A stretch of DNA of 64,000 nt from Meandrina meandrites (Eukaryota > Cnidaria > Anthozoa > Scleractinia > Meandrinidae), in assembly GCA_963693305.1 (NCBI GenBank), contig OY855905.1:46003395-46067394 (forward strand), written 5' to 3'. The position numbers and the translations under genes are program-made. Positions 39,701-51,760 of this stretch are shown here, one piece after another; positions within the stretch are counted from its first letter, which is position 1, and every line of letters starts with the position of its first letter. The notes beneath the pieces were generated by a model. It ran no database searches and was not told the origin of the DNA. It saw only the letters and a list, made by a program, of their open reading frames with translations.

Positions 39701-42275
39701 GATTGTTAAAACAATCAAGAAACATTTCATTGAGAAAACATTTCGCTGGTGCAGATAGAGTGATTTTATTTACCATGAAACAATATCTCCTAGCTAGAAA
39801 ACAAACAGTTTTAGAGAGCTGTAGGATGTATTACTTCAATGTGGATGAGTACCTAAGTTTTTATTTCATATATTGTTTAATGGACTTTTAATGGAACTTT
39901 CATGGTGTGCAGCAGTAACCATTTACCCCATGAAAGTAACAGGGAACCAGATTTCATGGGCCATAATAATGTCGTGAAAAGGCCATGAAAGTAATGGGAA
40001 AATTTTAATGGGCCATTAAAAACGTCCAGGGTTTTCATGGGCCATGAATTTTCCATCCCATTAAATTACCATGAATTTTCACACCATGAAAATCTGGTGG
40101 TGAGTTTCATGGCTTGCTTTTCTAGCCATGAAAATACCATTAAATTACATTTCATGACCCATTAAAGTTTAATGGCTTTTTCATGCATTTTTAATGATTT
40201 TTTCCCCCAGGCAGTAAATTTCATGGGCCATGAAGTGGATGTTTTTAAGAGGATTTTCATGGCATTTTTCATGGTTTTACCCCATGAAAAATCCCTGAGT
40301 TAGCCCATGAAAAACCTGTTAAAAACTCATGAAAATCTTGTGATTTTCCCATTAAAATATTCACAAGATTTTAATGGATTTTGGTTTCCTAGTGGCGACT
40401 TAGGACTTTGGATAAAATATTTGTTTTTAAACAATAATAATTTAGTAAAATAATAAGCACTGGGTGTGCACATTGTTGCTGCGGCATCTATTCTCGCATC
40501 CAGTGTTTCAAAACTCATATTTAAAGATAAAAGAAAAGAAATAAAAACGCGTGTTTGTGTGGGAGACTATCGTCTGAAAGAAATCTGAAGAAATTCCGGT
40601 TTTATTTTATACTCCGGTTTTATTTCATACACGCACCTCACAACGACTTCCAACAAAAAGACTGAAGCTTAAAAATGCCAAGAATAATAAAGAATAGATC
40701 AAATGATGTTTCTTTTTTAGAAATTGTCGAGATTTACAATAATTTTCAGGTTGTTTACATGATTCGCGGATGAAAGACCACATTTGCGGACCAAGGACCC
40801 GCGAGCACGGACACTGTTTTTTGAATTACGCGAAAAATGTTTGAGTTAAGGAGTTGTCACTTTGCAATTATAGCGAGAGACATTAAATCAGAAGTCGATA
40901 ACTAGAAGTCTACATCTGGTATTGGGGCGCGTGCTATGTCTTTCGCGTGTAGGCTATTTTTAGAAACTGATGTCTCGCGAGAAAATGACGTAACCCACTA
41001 TTTCGACACGATTGGAGTTCTAAGTTGCGGCCGAATATTTTGGAAAGTGGCAGGTGAAATAAATCAAATCACATCAAAACACTTGACAGGCCATTCTCTT
41101 TAATTCTCACATTTCGACAGAAGTAGTATCGTAGATAGTGATTTCAAGCGTCTGTTCAGTGGCATTTGAAGGCGAGTGAAAAAGCAACCCGTCGCCGGGT
41201 TTCCGTAGACAAACTCACAAAACAAACAGGTCGACTTTTTATAATTTACGAGAGAATTTATGAACAGAAGTTCCCCAAACTTTTAGTAGTTAAGTGTGTC
41301 TTTATTTTGTACAGCATATCCTCGTGTTAAAATACTGAACAACATACACAACACAATAGCTGCACACTGCGAAGTGCCCGAGAAGCACAACTTGAATTAA
41401 ACTTTTGACGGATGTGAATGAAATCATCATTGTTCGATGAATTAAACTCGTATTTCTATTCATATTAAAACAAGTACATTACCTTAGTCAGTCTTTTGTT
41501 TTCATGCCGTCCTTATAATTCCAAAAAACATGCGAAACTCGCCAAACTTGTTGTTTTCTCTGAATGTTGTTCTCAAACGAATCAACTTCATTCTGTTCAT
41601 TCCGCGCTCGATGTTGAGCGCTTCAGGGACCACGGTTTTGTTTTTCAAAATAGCAACGAACCTGTGCCAAAATGCACTTGCTCCTCTAATGCCTGTCTTC
41701 ATCTTGAGAGTACCATTAATCTTTAGTGTCTTTGCATTTTGAATTTGACTCGGAATTAGTCTATCTTGCCCGCTGCCATTTCGTATTCTGACTTCAAAAC
41801 ACTGAGGTCCTCTCGCTTATTTGGATGCTCCGAATTTTTACAACTTCGATGCTATCGTCATCGATGAAAGATGGCCTGATGATTCTTGTCCGGACTAATT
41901 AATCCTCACAAAACGGAAATTACGATGACCAACAAACAGAAATTTCGTAATGCCGTTCGCTCGAGTTCACTCGTCCTCTGCAGTTCTGCTTTTCTTCAAA
42001 AATTTGTTCAACCAATCAAAGGCGCGAATTAAAAAATACTTCAATGTGATTGGCTACTTGTTCGCGGCAAAGCTGTTCTAAAAATAGCCTACACGCGAGG
42101 AACGCGAGGTACACGCGAAAGACATATCTCAAAGCCTATTACCAGAGATGTAGACTTCTAGTTATGGACTTCTGATTAAATCTATCTTCAGGGAAAATTT
42201 CAGCCCATCAGGCTTTAATTCAGGTAAGATATTTAAGATTATAACTTTTACTCGCGGACCAAGGGCCACATACTG
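36796..42275. mobile_element. Large TA-flanked non-coding element with nested foldbacks
   Basis: The ends CAGTATGTGGTCCTTGGTCC and, inverted, CAGTATGTGGCCCTTGGTCC are flanked by TA (36794-36795 and 42276-42277). Internal partial copies of the same end motif (GGTCCTTGGTCCGCGCGC at 37208; GCGGACCAAGGACC at 40784) suggest nested or compound insertions. A 1.3-kb inverted-repeat unit sits at about 40889-42184. No coding frame reads as protein over 5.5 kb. Confidence 0.65.
37250..40385. mobile_element. Foldback element with CATGAAA-rich subterminal blocks
   Basis: The ends AAAATCCATTAAAA...GTGAA and its inverse (TTCAC..TTTTAATGGATTTT) enclose 3.1 kb. Blocks at 37280-37700 and 39895-40330 are packed with CCATGAAA/TTTCATGG words and their variants. 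The middle is ordinary AT-rich DNA. Nested in the 36796-42275 element. Confidence 0.55.
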
Positions 42276-42277
42276 TA

Positions 42278-42900
42278 CTTCAAAACTGTCAAGGCAAAAA
42301 GATCAACTCAAAGCAAAACAAAGTGAACTCGCGGCTAAACAAAATGAACTCACACGACAACAAAGAAAATCACAGCGGCAAAACTAACTCAGCAAATTCA
42401 TTGGGAGCCGGTTTAAGTCATTTTAAGCAGTTTTTCTGTCTAAGAATTGTGACAGTTTGTGGTTTAGGAAGTGGTGCTCGCTGTCTAATAAGCTCACAAT
42501 GTAGCTTTGAACCATCTTGTGTTGGTTGCATGATTAACTACGCTGGATGTTTTATCGTACACATTGCGAATTTTATATAGGGAAGTGAATGAATTTCCTT
42601 CGTTTCTAGTAGGCAAATGTACGTTAGGAAAAGTCTGAACTCACTCACCCAAGCACAGGCAACTCGCAATATAAAAACCGGCGAAAATACTCGTTTACGA
42701 ATCTAAAAATTTATCACCTGTACGAGATTTCAACACACTCACCGAAATGACAAAAATGCAAGCGAGTTAAATAGAGCAGTTGGATAATAAATCGTTTAAT
42801 CGTTGGTGTAAAGTATCGTTGCCGAAGGCTTACTCGTTTTTTGCTTTGATTTGTTTGCGTGATTTTTCTGCAAATGCAGCGCGCGAAATCATGTTTTTGA
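42278..42900. other. No gene seen
   Basis: An 85-codon frame at 42323-42580 has no recognisable motif and is not supported. Confidence 0.4.
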
Positions 42901-43026
42901 TCCGTGTAGCTCAATAACCCAGTACCTGATGATAGTTTCAGTACATAAAGGACGAAGGATAATCCGAATAAGTTCATTGTGCCACAATAATTTTGACAAC
43001 AAATGATGATCTTGGAAAATAAACTG

Positions 43027-43066
43027 TTATATTTCGGTATAAGCTATACCATCATCAGACTAAGAA
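43027..43066 (-). ncRNA. Hammerhead-like motif
   Basis: Inverse of 43742-43783: CTGATGA, stem II GGTATA/TATACC, GAAA; stems I and III are not convincing. Confidence 0.45.
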
Positions 43067-43106
43067 AATTAACATACAAGCTAGATCTTAAATACTGTGG
43101 GTTTAC

Positions 43107-43502
43107 TCAGGAGAATAGATAGAGTTCTCTGCTGGATTTCAGTCCATTGTTGAGAGAAGGTGCTAGGCGTTTGATGAAATATGCCTCTTTGTATAGGAGA
43201 AGATTCCAATTATTGTCACAGTCTAGTACTGTTGTATTATCACGGACAACTTGGGTAAAATATTCTTTGTCATAACTAACAGGAGGTGGAACAATGTCAG
43301 TATTTAAAGTATCCGGTAAATTACACAAATTACGGATGAAAATTAAATGATCACACGTTCGCAGGTGTTTGTAAATTGCGCTCTCTTTGTCAGAGATAGC
43401 GTGTTCATGTGTTCGGACGAAAAGAGTTCTGTCTGTTTTGCCGATGTACGCTGATTGGCAACCAGGGCAATTGAATTTGTAAACAACGTGTGATTTACTC
43501 AA
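43107..43502 (-). CDS. PLE GIY-YIG endonuclease domain (copy f1)
   Basis: HVVYKFNCPGCQSAYIGKTD ... LFVRTHEHA is a complete GIY-YIG core with an embedded Cys pair (CPGC) and conserved Arg. Glu follows in KESAIYKHLRTC. The C-terminal part is YKEAYFIKRLAPSLNNGLKS. It differs clearly from copies a-e and so belongs to another PLE lineage. The frame is 5'-truncated; no reverse transcriptase is nearby. Confidence 0.8.
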   Translation of the reverse strand: MSKSHVVYKFNCPGCQSAYIGKTDRTLFVRTHEHAISDKESAIYKHLRTCDHLIFIRNLCNLPDTLNTDIVPPPVSYDKEYFTQVVRDNTTVLDCDNNWNLLLYKEAYFIKRLAPSLNNGLKSSRELYLFS

Positions 43503-43547
43503 GAGTGGAACTTGATCTTTGTTGTTGGTGTAGAAACATAATTTCGT

Positions 43548-43699
43548 TTACCCAAGTTGTCCGTGATAATACAACAGTACTAGACTGTGACAATAATTGG
43601 AATCTTCTCCTATACAAAGAGGCATATTTCATCAAACGCCTAGCACCTTCTCTCAACAATGGACTGAAATCCAGCAGAGAACTCTATCTATTCTCCTGA
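43548..43699 (+). pseudogene. PLE GIY-YIG C-terminal fragment (copy f2)
   Basis: Inverted copy of the last 50 codons of f1 (FTQVVRDNTTVLDCDNNW to the stop). The catalytic part is absent. Confidence 0.75.
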
Positions 43700-43741
43700 G
43701 TAAACCCACAGTATTTAAGATCTAGCTTGTATGTTAATTTT

Positions 43742-43783
43742 CTTAGTCTGATGATGGTATAGCTTATACCGAAATATAACAGT
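43742..43783 (+). ncRNA. Hammerhead-like motif
   Basis: CTGATGA at 43748-43754, stem II GGTATA-GCT-TATACC, GAAA at 43771, then TATAAC. Core and stem II are good; stem III is minimal and stem I weak. Confidence 0.45.
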
Positions 43784-43874
43784 TTATTTTCCAAGATCAT
43801 CATTTGTTGTCAAAATTATTGTGGCACAATGAACTTATTCGGATTATCCTTCGTCCTTTATGTAGCTCAATAAT

Positions 43875-45265
43875 TTAGTATTCTTTTCAAAATCCAACGA
43901 TGAACCTCACAGTTAACTCCACTAACTAAAAAAGACACAAAATTTGAAACGAAACATTTAATAGACAAAAGTGTACAAAAGTGATTAAAGCTAAGAGGTT
44001 TGAAAGCAGCCGTTTTGACGGAATTTAACCTTATAATTGACGGGAAGATCTGAAAACCGACACAACATCGAATTCGCTCATAAATGAAGTATAAACAGTT
44101 TCTCACAACCAAATGTGTACATTTACGTTTGTTACCTCATATTTTGAGAAGGCTTGTAAATTCTCCAGGGCAAAGCTTTCAAACCGGCCAAATAACATCG
44201 GAGACGAAGCGACGAAAACGGTAGTTTCGTCCAATGTTCGTAATAATCTCACACCACCGACATATGCATAATATGAATTATCAGCGAAGATCAATATATC
44301 TTTCTTCCTTTCGGTGTAGCTTTTTTACAGTCTTTTATCCGTCACTTCAGTCAACTTGACCGGCTCTGAGTACACAGTTAATTTTCCAGTCTTGGTCAGG
44401 AGCAGAAACCGTAGACAATGCTTCAACTCTCGTTGTTTGTGACTCGTACACCGACATATCATGTTCAGGTCGACAATTATTTCGGATCTTCCCGTTAAGA
44501 GGTTATCCTTAATCACTTGGCATAAGTTTCCATGCTGTAGATATGTAAATAAAGCCAGAAATATTCACGAAGATCTATGTCCTCCAGCACGCTTTCTCAC
44601 CGTCTTTCAATTCAGCAGTGAAAAACGTGCAACCGATTTGCCGCCTTTTCATACAATCGCTTCGTTTAAGTTGAAATGAAATGTCCAGATCATTTTTTAA
44701 ACACGAGAAAAAACTTTTTAAAATAGATTTAGCCAAGCCTAAAAGCTGAGCTCCTCGGTTATTAACTTTGCCCTTTATTTAAATCTCAATTTACGCGATG
44801 ATCAAAATATTTGTAAAAAACCAGGACTTAAGCCCGCGATCAACTAGAAAACCATCTTCTGGTCAGCGGCCAACTTAAAAAAACAAGTGACCTCGATGAG
44901 CTCCACATGTGAGCCCGCGATATGGTCACGTGATACTGGTCAGCGGATACCTTGTTTTGACAGCTGTCAATTAATCATAACATGGATGTCAAAGTTGTAA
45001 GCTCCGTTTACGTACGTACGTAGGGATAAGTAGAGATGGCATTCATCTGCTCCCCATCTCCCTTAGTCTATTCTCCTCCTCCCCCCCCCCCCCCCCACCT
45101 CCGGTCGGGCTGTCTTGGTACTCCACTCCCCCTCCCCGAGAGTCTGTACGCGCGGGCGGACGGGCGTACGGCGTACGCAACCAAATTTTCTAGGCCTCAT
45201 GGGTTTACCAAAAATCCTTACCCATGGTGCTCCGCTGGCGCGCTTCGCGCGCTGAAGCTCCGCTA
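43875..45265. other. No gene seen
   Basis: Holds one dispersed short repeat (44724-44757), a run of C (45079-45097) and a GC-rich patch at 45140-45260 with GCGCGCTTCGCGCGC. No coding frame is supported. Confidence 0.5.
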
Positions 45266-45269
45266 TTAA

Positions 45270-46104
45270 GGTGGCTCCATAGGGTAATAACATGGATGTG
45301 GCGCGCGCTAGTGTTATATTTTGAAATCTGGTTTTTGCATTTGTTTTCACTCCCAGTTCGCTCAAACTTATCAAATACAATAAGCAACGATGAAATAGTG
45401 TTCTACAACCATTTCTGTTAAAATATTGGGTTTAAGTCGTGAATTAAGAGTACCCAAACAAATGCGACTTTGAGCGTTTATGTGGCTTTAAGTGCAATTT
45501 TCTTCTATTTCCTTCGGTGAAATCTTCCAAAATTTTCACAGTACATGGATACTATCTGAAAAATAATTTTAAACAGAAAAAAGTAGGAGGTTGTGAAGGC
45601 AGCTTCTTTGTTATTTGCAAATTTGTGTTTTTCCCCTCTGCGTAAAAACTGGTCTTATAGATTTTGGTAAAAAACGAATGCCATGTAAAGCAAAATGATT
45701 ATAACCTCTCTGGCAAATTTTACGAAATTTCACCGAAGGAAACGCGAGAAAAGTTAGACGAGCCATTTTAGTCCACCAAATTTTTAACAATTACGTAATG
45801 GAATAGAAATTCGCCAAGATCGCTATTTGAGCATGCGTCAACGTTGTAACCACTAGGCTCGCTTACAGTGTTTACTGGGCGTTTTATGCAATTCCATGAT
45901 GAAAATCTACAACCTCATATAATTTGGAAGCTTAAACAGTATTGTCTGTTCTTAAAATTCTATTGTGGATAAAGATTTCCTTTGAAATGTTTAACTCAAA
46001 TCCGTGGTTAAAAACTTTTGCCTGAGCTTGCGTCAGCGCGCGCGCAGTTTCCCAAGGCTCGCATCATCAGCGCGCGCGTGGTCATAAAACTATATTGAGC
46101 CACC
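45270..46104. mobile_element. TTAA-flanked MITE, 835 bp
   Basis: The ends GGTGGCTCCATA and, inverted, GGTGGCTCAATA are flanked by TTAA (45266-45269 and 46105-46108), fitting piggyBac or Kolobok-type targets. Inner GCGCGCGC patches lie near both ends. It truncates the LINE that begins at 46109. Confidence 0.65.
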
Positions 46105-46108
46105 TTAA

Positions 46109-46560
46109 GATCTTTAACATTATAGTTACAATTAAAGAGCATCAGACCACCTGAGTCTTTTAGGATATATTCTAAATATTTTTTCCATGCGCCTGAATTG
46201 TCACTAAAAATTCTCTTCAGCAAGGAGAGGCGAAGAGATTTTATCATACTTTCAATGTCGACCATTTTAATACCGCCGCCTTCAAAATTGTTTATTGCAG
46301 AAGCTCTGGTTAATTTATCTTTGCCTTTCTATAAAAAAAAATTATACACCAAATGCGCCAGTTCATCTATTATATGCTTAGGGGTAGGCATCAGAGAAGA
46401 TATGTATACAACCTTTGGTAGAAGCAGAGTTTTAATAATGGTAGCCTTTCCGTAAAGTGATAGTCCCCTTGAAGACCAAATATTGATTAATGTTTTTATA
46501 TTGTCATTTTTTTCTAAGAAGTTCTTCGAATAGAGCAGTTTTTTAATCATAAGAGAAAGA
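46109..46560 (-). pseudogene. LINE (L1/Tx1-like) region after the reverse transcriptase
   Basis: Minus-strand text WSSRGLSLYGKATIIKTLLL followed by PKVVYISSLMPTPKHIIDEL, then GAWKKYLEYILKDSGGLMLF, is typical of the thumb and C-terminal region of L1/Tx1 elements. Shifts break it at about 46330. Its 3' end was removed by the TTAA-flanked element. Confidence 0.75.
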
Positions 46561-46668
46561 GACTCCAGGGGCTTTTATTGGTTCTTGAGGCCATTTGATT
46601 CCAAGGGGCTTCATTTCACTGCCTTTTAACGACCCTATCCACATACCCTCTGTTTTCTAACTATTTAC

Positions 46669-47570
46669 CTATAAACCTGATACTTTTTTAAATTTGTCTA
46701 GCAATTGAAAAGGTTTATGTGGCCATTCTAGATCAGAGAGAACAGCAGTTGTATCGTCGGCATATTGTAGAAGTTGAGTTTCTTGTCGTTCAATAGCGAT
46801 TCCTTTAATTTCTGTATTTTCCCGTACAGCAATTACTAATATCTCTACAGTTAGAAGAAAAAGATATGGAGATAACGGGTCCCCTTGATTCGAACTCAAA
46901 CCGTTATTTATCACACAACTTTGAATGTTTTTGTAAAAGGTCTTTATCCAGCGCTGAAATTCAGGCCCAAAATTGAAGGCGTTTAAACAACTGAACAAAA
47001 CGTTCCACTCTAAAGTGTCGAATGCTTTTTGAAAGTCAATAAATATTAGCAGGCCAGGTATATTTTCATTTTCTGTGTATTCCATGATATCAAAAATTGA
47101 TCTGACTCTCTCACCAATGTAGCGATCCTTAACGTAGCCAGTTTGATTGCAGTGAATGATGTGAGGCAAAACATTTTTAATTCTAGTGGCCATTACTTTT
47201 GAAATTATTTTTGCATCTACATTAACAAGAGAGATAGGTCTCCAGTTTTCTATAAGCGTACGATCTTTTCCTTTTTTTTTCAATCAGTGTGATGACAGCT
47301 TGCCTTTGAGAGTTGGACATTTTTTCCATTTTAAAGGACTCGTTAACGCAATAGATGAATGGTTCGCAAATAAGATTCCAGCGAGTTTTATAAAATTCAA
47401 TTGGGATTCCATCGTTTCCTGGTGATTTATTGTTCTGAAAAGTTTCTATACTGTTTTCGCATTCCTCAGTAGTAATTCCGCCTTCGCATGATTGCCTTTG
47501 CTCGTCAGATAAGTGCGGTATATTGAAATTATTAATCAAAGATCTCTTCGAGATTCGACTATTTTGCATG
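46669..47570 (-). pseudogene. LINE reverse transcriptase (L1/Tx1-like)
   Basis: RT motifs in order on the minus strand: KSPGNDGIPIEFYK, ENWRPISLVNVDAKIISKVM, motif A IFIDFQKAFDTLEW, motif B NQGDPLSPYLFLL and motif C QYADDTTAVL. A frameshift in the T run at about 47270 separates the N-terminal third (47222-47569) from the rest, so the enzyme is not intact, although the catalytic Asp residues survive. Insertions flank it on both sides. Confidence 0.85.
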
Positions 47571-49273
47571 GAGTATGCGAAGGGGAAAAGATGATAATAT
47601 TGAAAGCGATTCGCGATGCATTAACCCTTTTACTCCCAGTCCTGAAGGTTTTTATTAGCGCGCAAACCACTCCCAAAAATTCCCTGCTCTTTTACGACAT
47701 TTAACACAAACGTGCGAGTGGAAAAAATAAACCATAGGCGTACTAAATTCAGACAAATGATTCGTTTCTAGACACGCTGAAAGACCAATTTATGATTTAA
47801 AATGCTTATCAACTTTGATAAATTGATCCCAAACCAAATTTGAAGACGGTGGAAAAAAGTTCTTCACCTCCGCGCGTCATTTTAACAACTCGCAAAAACA
47901 CGAACTCTTTGTACAAAATATAACACTACTTCAAAACGCTCTTGTGAAAGGTAGGTTTTTATTCTGTACAACTGCCACTGGCATTTTAACAACTAGTGGT
48001 ATTATCTTGCAGAAAAGCGGTAATTGAGGATAAAAAAATATTGCGAATCATGAACATGGTGCCGTGAGATAGCGCAAAACCGCTTGCAAAACTACTGAAT
48101 TCCTTCCACAAAATTAACACTCATATTGATTTTTATGCTTTCCATCACTATAACTAATAATAAAAATACTTGTTTGTATTTTCTGAAGTGCTGCCGGTAA
48201 TAAATCTTTACATATAAACAAAACGACGGTAACTCGTCCGCAAGAAATGCGTATCAGATGTCACCATGTACTTTTCAAATCAATTCGCTTCAAAAGCCTA
48301 AAATTCCAAACGTAAACTGGACAAATGAAAGAAAGTTGAAAAAAGTTTTGTTTTAGATTAATTCTCATTTCAAGATGTAGCTACTAATGTATTTAAAAAC
48401 TTCAAAATTCTTCACATTTTTGAAGCATTATTCATTATTCATTATTGCATTATTCACGCTAAAGCGTAAGTTTAATTTTAGCCTGACGGCTTTTTGCAGT
48501 CAATTTTTTACTCAGTGGCTTAACCGATCCTTATAAAAATTCCATTAAAGTTCGAAGCAATATTATACATTACCATTTTCCTTTTCTGAAGTCTCGAAAA
48601 GCGGCATTAAGTCGTGATCAAGTCCGTGAATTGTAGTAAAAAACATGCATGTCACAAGGTCTTCTTATCCGCGTAATGAAAGATACATTTCTCACCGGAA
48701 CGGTTCCAGCACATTGTACTCCATGATGTTCCATTTTAAATCCACTTAAAAATTGATCTGTGTTTCTTCATTTCATTTTAAACTTTGAAAAGGAATTCTC
48801 CGTGCTCAGAATAGATCCTGGCAGTTTGTAAATACGTGCCGCGACGCGCCAATCTTCTTGTACATTTGGTTACCGAGAAAGATTGCGTGACGACCTAAAA
48901 ATACTTCTTTCAATGAAGACGACAAACAATAGACTTGTAACAATAGAAAATAGCATTGGGCAATATCCTCTGACAATGAAGATTCGCAGCAACTAAGCGA
49001 TTCAATCGATGAATAGCTCAGATCTTTGAAAAATACCTACCTGTAGTTTGCTAAAGGCTAGGCAGGCCAAATGACGAGCGACGCGTGGAAATAACACTTC
49101 GGGATCGAGAAGTGCTGAAGCATTCCTATCCAGTGACGTTTTTATCGCCCACAGCGAAAAGTATTACCTTGACAAATTAAAACAGTCCGTTGAGAGTTCA
49201 CAAAAATGTGGGTCAGAGAGTGCCACGAACCCTCACTATTCTTTCTATTTCGCTTGTACCAAGCAACATAGTG
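47571..49273. mobile_element. Unclassified 1.7-kb insertion in the LINE
   Basis: The LINE reads ...DPDCVKSFF up to 49274 and resumes at NSRISKRSL at about 47560, so the DNA between is foreign. No coding frame and no clear terminal repeats; the left edge has TTAACCCTTTTACTCCCAG. Confidence 0.5.
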
Positions 49274-49876
49274 GAAAAAAAGACTTTACACAATCAGGGT
49301 CAACATCTTTTGTTTTATACAAGTTGTGACAAAATTGTTTTTGTTCGGAAAGAATGCAGTAGGGGTCGGTTGTTATAGTACCGCTAATTAACAACTTTCT
49401 GATGTGTTTTTGGACGTGGCTTCGCTTTTCTAGATTAAAAAAATACTTTGTTCTTCTTTCACCATGCTCATGCCAGCGGGCTCTTGCGCGTACGATAATT
49501 CCATTTCTTTTCTCTTCGTAGAACAATTCAAGCCTCTCTTTAATTTCATTTAGACGAGATTTGTTTAAATATTCGTTTTCAAACAGCCTGGTTGCTTCTT
49601 TATATTCCTGTTGAATTAACATTTCTTTGTTTGGCTCTTTCTTTAGAGTACTTGATTGTGTGCATTCTAATATTGTATTTGACCCAATCCCAAACACAGC
49701 GTTTGTCAGACAATTTCTTTCCCCCCTCTGCTATCCATTGAGGTATATTGACATTTAAATAATTTAAGTATTCTTCATCGTCTATAAGAGAAGCATTCAT
49801 TTTCCACATTCCGGGGCCTTTAACTTCTCCGATTTCACCGAGGACTAAGCTGATTGCTGCATGATCAGTTTTTAAC
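49274..49876 (-). pseudogene. LINE linker region between endonuclease and RT
   Basis: The minus-strand text MWKMNASLIDDEEYL, CVWDWVKYNIR and RARARWHEHGERRTKYFFNL matches the domain between the AP-endonuclease and RT in L1/Tx1 LINEs. Minor shifts at about 49600-49700. Confidence 0.75.
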
Positions 49877-51162
49877 TCGGAAAATTCCGAGTTCTGGTGA
49901 TGGGGCCGATTTCACTCCTTCCCTCGATTCCTGTAAACATTTTAATTGAATTAATTAATTAAAGACTCTCTGTCGACCGGCATGCATTGCATGCCTCGCC
50001 CGAGGTTTCGTAGCCTACAAAACCTCAATTTGTTGATCATTTCGCTCTTCAATCCTTTACAATCCGAGGCATCCATCGCGATTTTTCAACAGTTATTGCT
50101 TTTCATGAAAAGATTGATTATCGTTCTTAACATTGAGGTGAATATTTTGTTGTAAGTTGTTCGTTTGTTACAGGACTTGTGTGAAAAGCTAAACAACGGC
50201 CGGTACGCGATATGCTTTTAGCCATGCATGGCGGGTGCCAAGAATCGCCTGCGTAAGGCCTAGACTGTAACCAGAGGCTCTTCCGAAAAGATTTATTCAA
50301 GAAAATCTGCCCAGAATCAATGGAGAAACAAAGAAGATGACCTCGGATACAGGCAAAGTGAAAACTGCTCATGTTTGTTGCAGTAAGCTGAGTGACACTG
50401 AATCGCTGCAGAATTATTTCCCTTCGCATTGCCAGTAGATTCTTCCAGTACCAAGTAAGCTTTATTGAGATTATTTGAAATTTATTTCGATGAAAAGTGC
50501 TTTCTTTGCTTCAATTTTCCCCTACTCGCTAGTAATGGCAATCTTTCGGACTGAAAAAAGATCGAACTGAAAGCATTTAGAATCTGTACGTGGCCGCTTA
50601 TCGAAACAATCTCCGCAGGAATTCCAAACCGCGGTATGAAAATCGCCACGAAATGTTCATTGCTCTAGTTCTACATCTTAACAGTATTTTAAGAGCACTA
50701 AGTACTGTATATATACTGTGTATATGTGCTTCTAAAAGCAAATAAAAAGGAAATTTATTTTATGGAGTTGTTTTCAAATGACGCGTATGGCGACAGGAGC
50801 TTGTAATTGTAATTGTAGCTTGCGCCCCCACGACGCGAGGTCATAATTTCAAAATAAAGTATTTCTTAGCTGGATGACCTCGAAAGCAAACATTTTATAC
50901 CTGTTTCTACCGGTATATTTTATTTTAGGCCACGAACGCCCTAAATCTTTTTGATTTTCGAACGATTTTCTTCAGCGCCAGAATCAAAACAATAACAAAC
51001 ACTCGCATTGCACGCCGGTCGACAGAGATTGAAGTAATCAATTAGTCTTGTGAAGCGGGTAGGGGGTTGGGTAAAATGCAGCCTTTATTTGTGTTACTAT
51101 ATACATGTATGAAGTAAACAAAGGCTATATATTTTCCTTGTTTCAGTGGCTCACAGCCACTT
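49877..51162. mobile_element. Unclassified 1.3-kb insertion in the LINE
   Basis: The LINE frame IIPAI stops near 51163 and resumes at KTDHAAISLV near 49876; TA or TTA is shared at both edges. The left edge is a small hairpin (ACTCGGAA/TTCCGAGT) and the right edge another (GTGGCT/AGCCAC). The class is not determined. Confidence 0.5.
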
Positions 51163-51760
51163 TGATTATAGCAGGGATGATATCGGTAGAGTTAACAAAA
51201 TCACAGAGATTATTTGAAATTAGCCAAAAATTTAATCGGCATAATATTGTAGGCGATTTTTGACTCCATGTATAACTATTTGTTTGAGGATTTTTAACTC
51301 TCCATATATCGACAAGGGATCTAACTCATTTTACAAACTTTCTTTTTTTATACTATCCACGACCGACTTTCTTGGTATCATCATTCCGCCTCGTTTATCC
51401 AGAATAGGGTTTAAAGGGCAATTGAGGTCTCCACCTAAAATTATGTTTTCCTCAGAATCTAAATTATTAGTTTGAAGCATGGTAAATAATTTCCTAAAAA
51501 ATTGAACGGAGTCTTTGTCTTTGTTGGGTGTATAAATATTCACAAGTACATACACCTTATCGTCAACTTGAACTTTTGAGATAATGAAGCGCCCCTGGGG
51601 GTCCGGAATTGTAGAAAGCACTGTACAGTTCGCTTTGTTACTTATCAGAATTGCGGTCCCACATGAGTTTGGACTACCATGTGAAACAAGAATTTTGCCG
51701 CCCCATTCGTTTTTCCATTGTTTTTCTGTCGATAAAATAGCGAAGCGCACTATTACTAAA
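51163..51760 (-). pseudogene. LINE AP-endonuclease domain (L1/Tx1-like)
   Basis: Minus-strand text GGKILVSHGSPNSCGTAILI, VLVNIYTPNKDKDSVQFFRK and NIILGGDLNCPLNPILDKRG carries the GGDxN block of the APE/DNase-I-like fold. The stretch from 51260 to 51163 continues it after a stop (FWLISNNLCDFVNSTDIIPA). The N-terminal start is missing. Confidence 0.8.

Larger units (their letters stand above)
42946..43863. mobile_element. Head-to-head PLE pair
   Basis: Arms 42946-43257 and 43548-43863 are inverted copies of a PLE 3' end; the left copy extends to about 43502 with coding sequence. TGTAGCTCAATAA occurs in direct orientation at 42907 and 43861, a candidate target duplication. Hammerhead-like motifs lie at 43027-43066 (minus) and 43742-43783 (plus). 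Confidence 0.75.

Noticed and set aside
42323..42580. 85-codon Cys-containing frame as a secreted peptide gene
   Set aside because: No signal peptide at the start, no splice context and no recognisable cysteine pattern.
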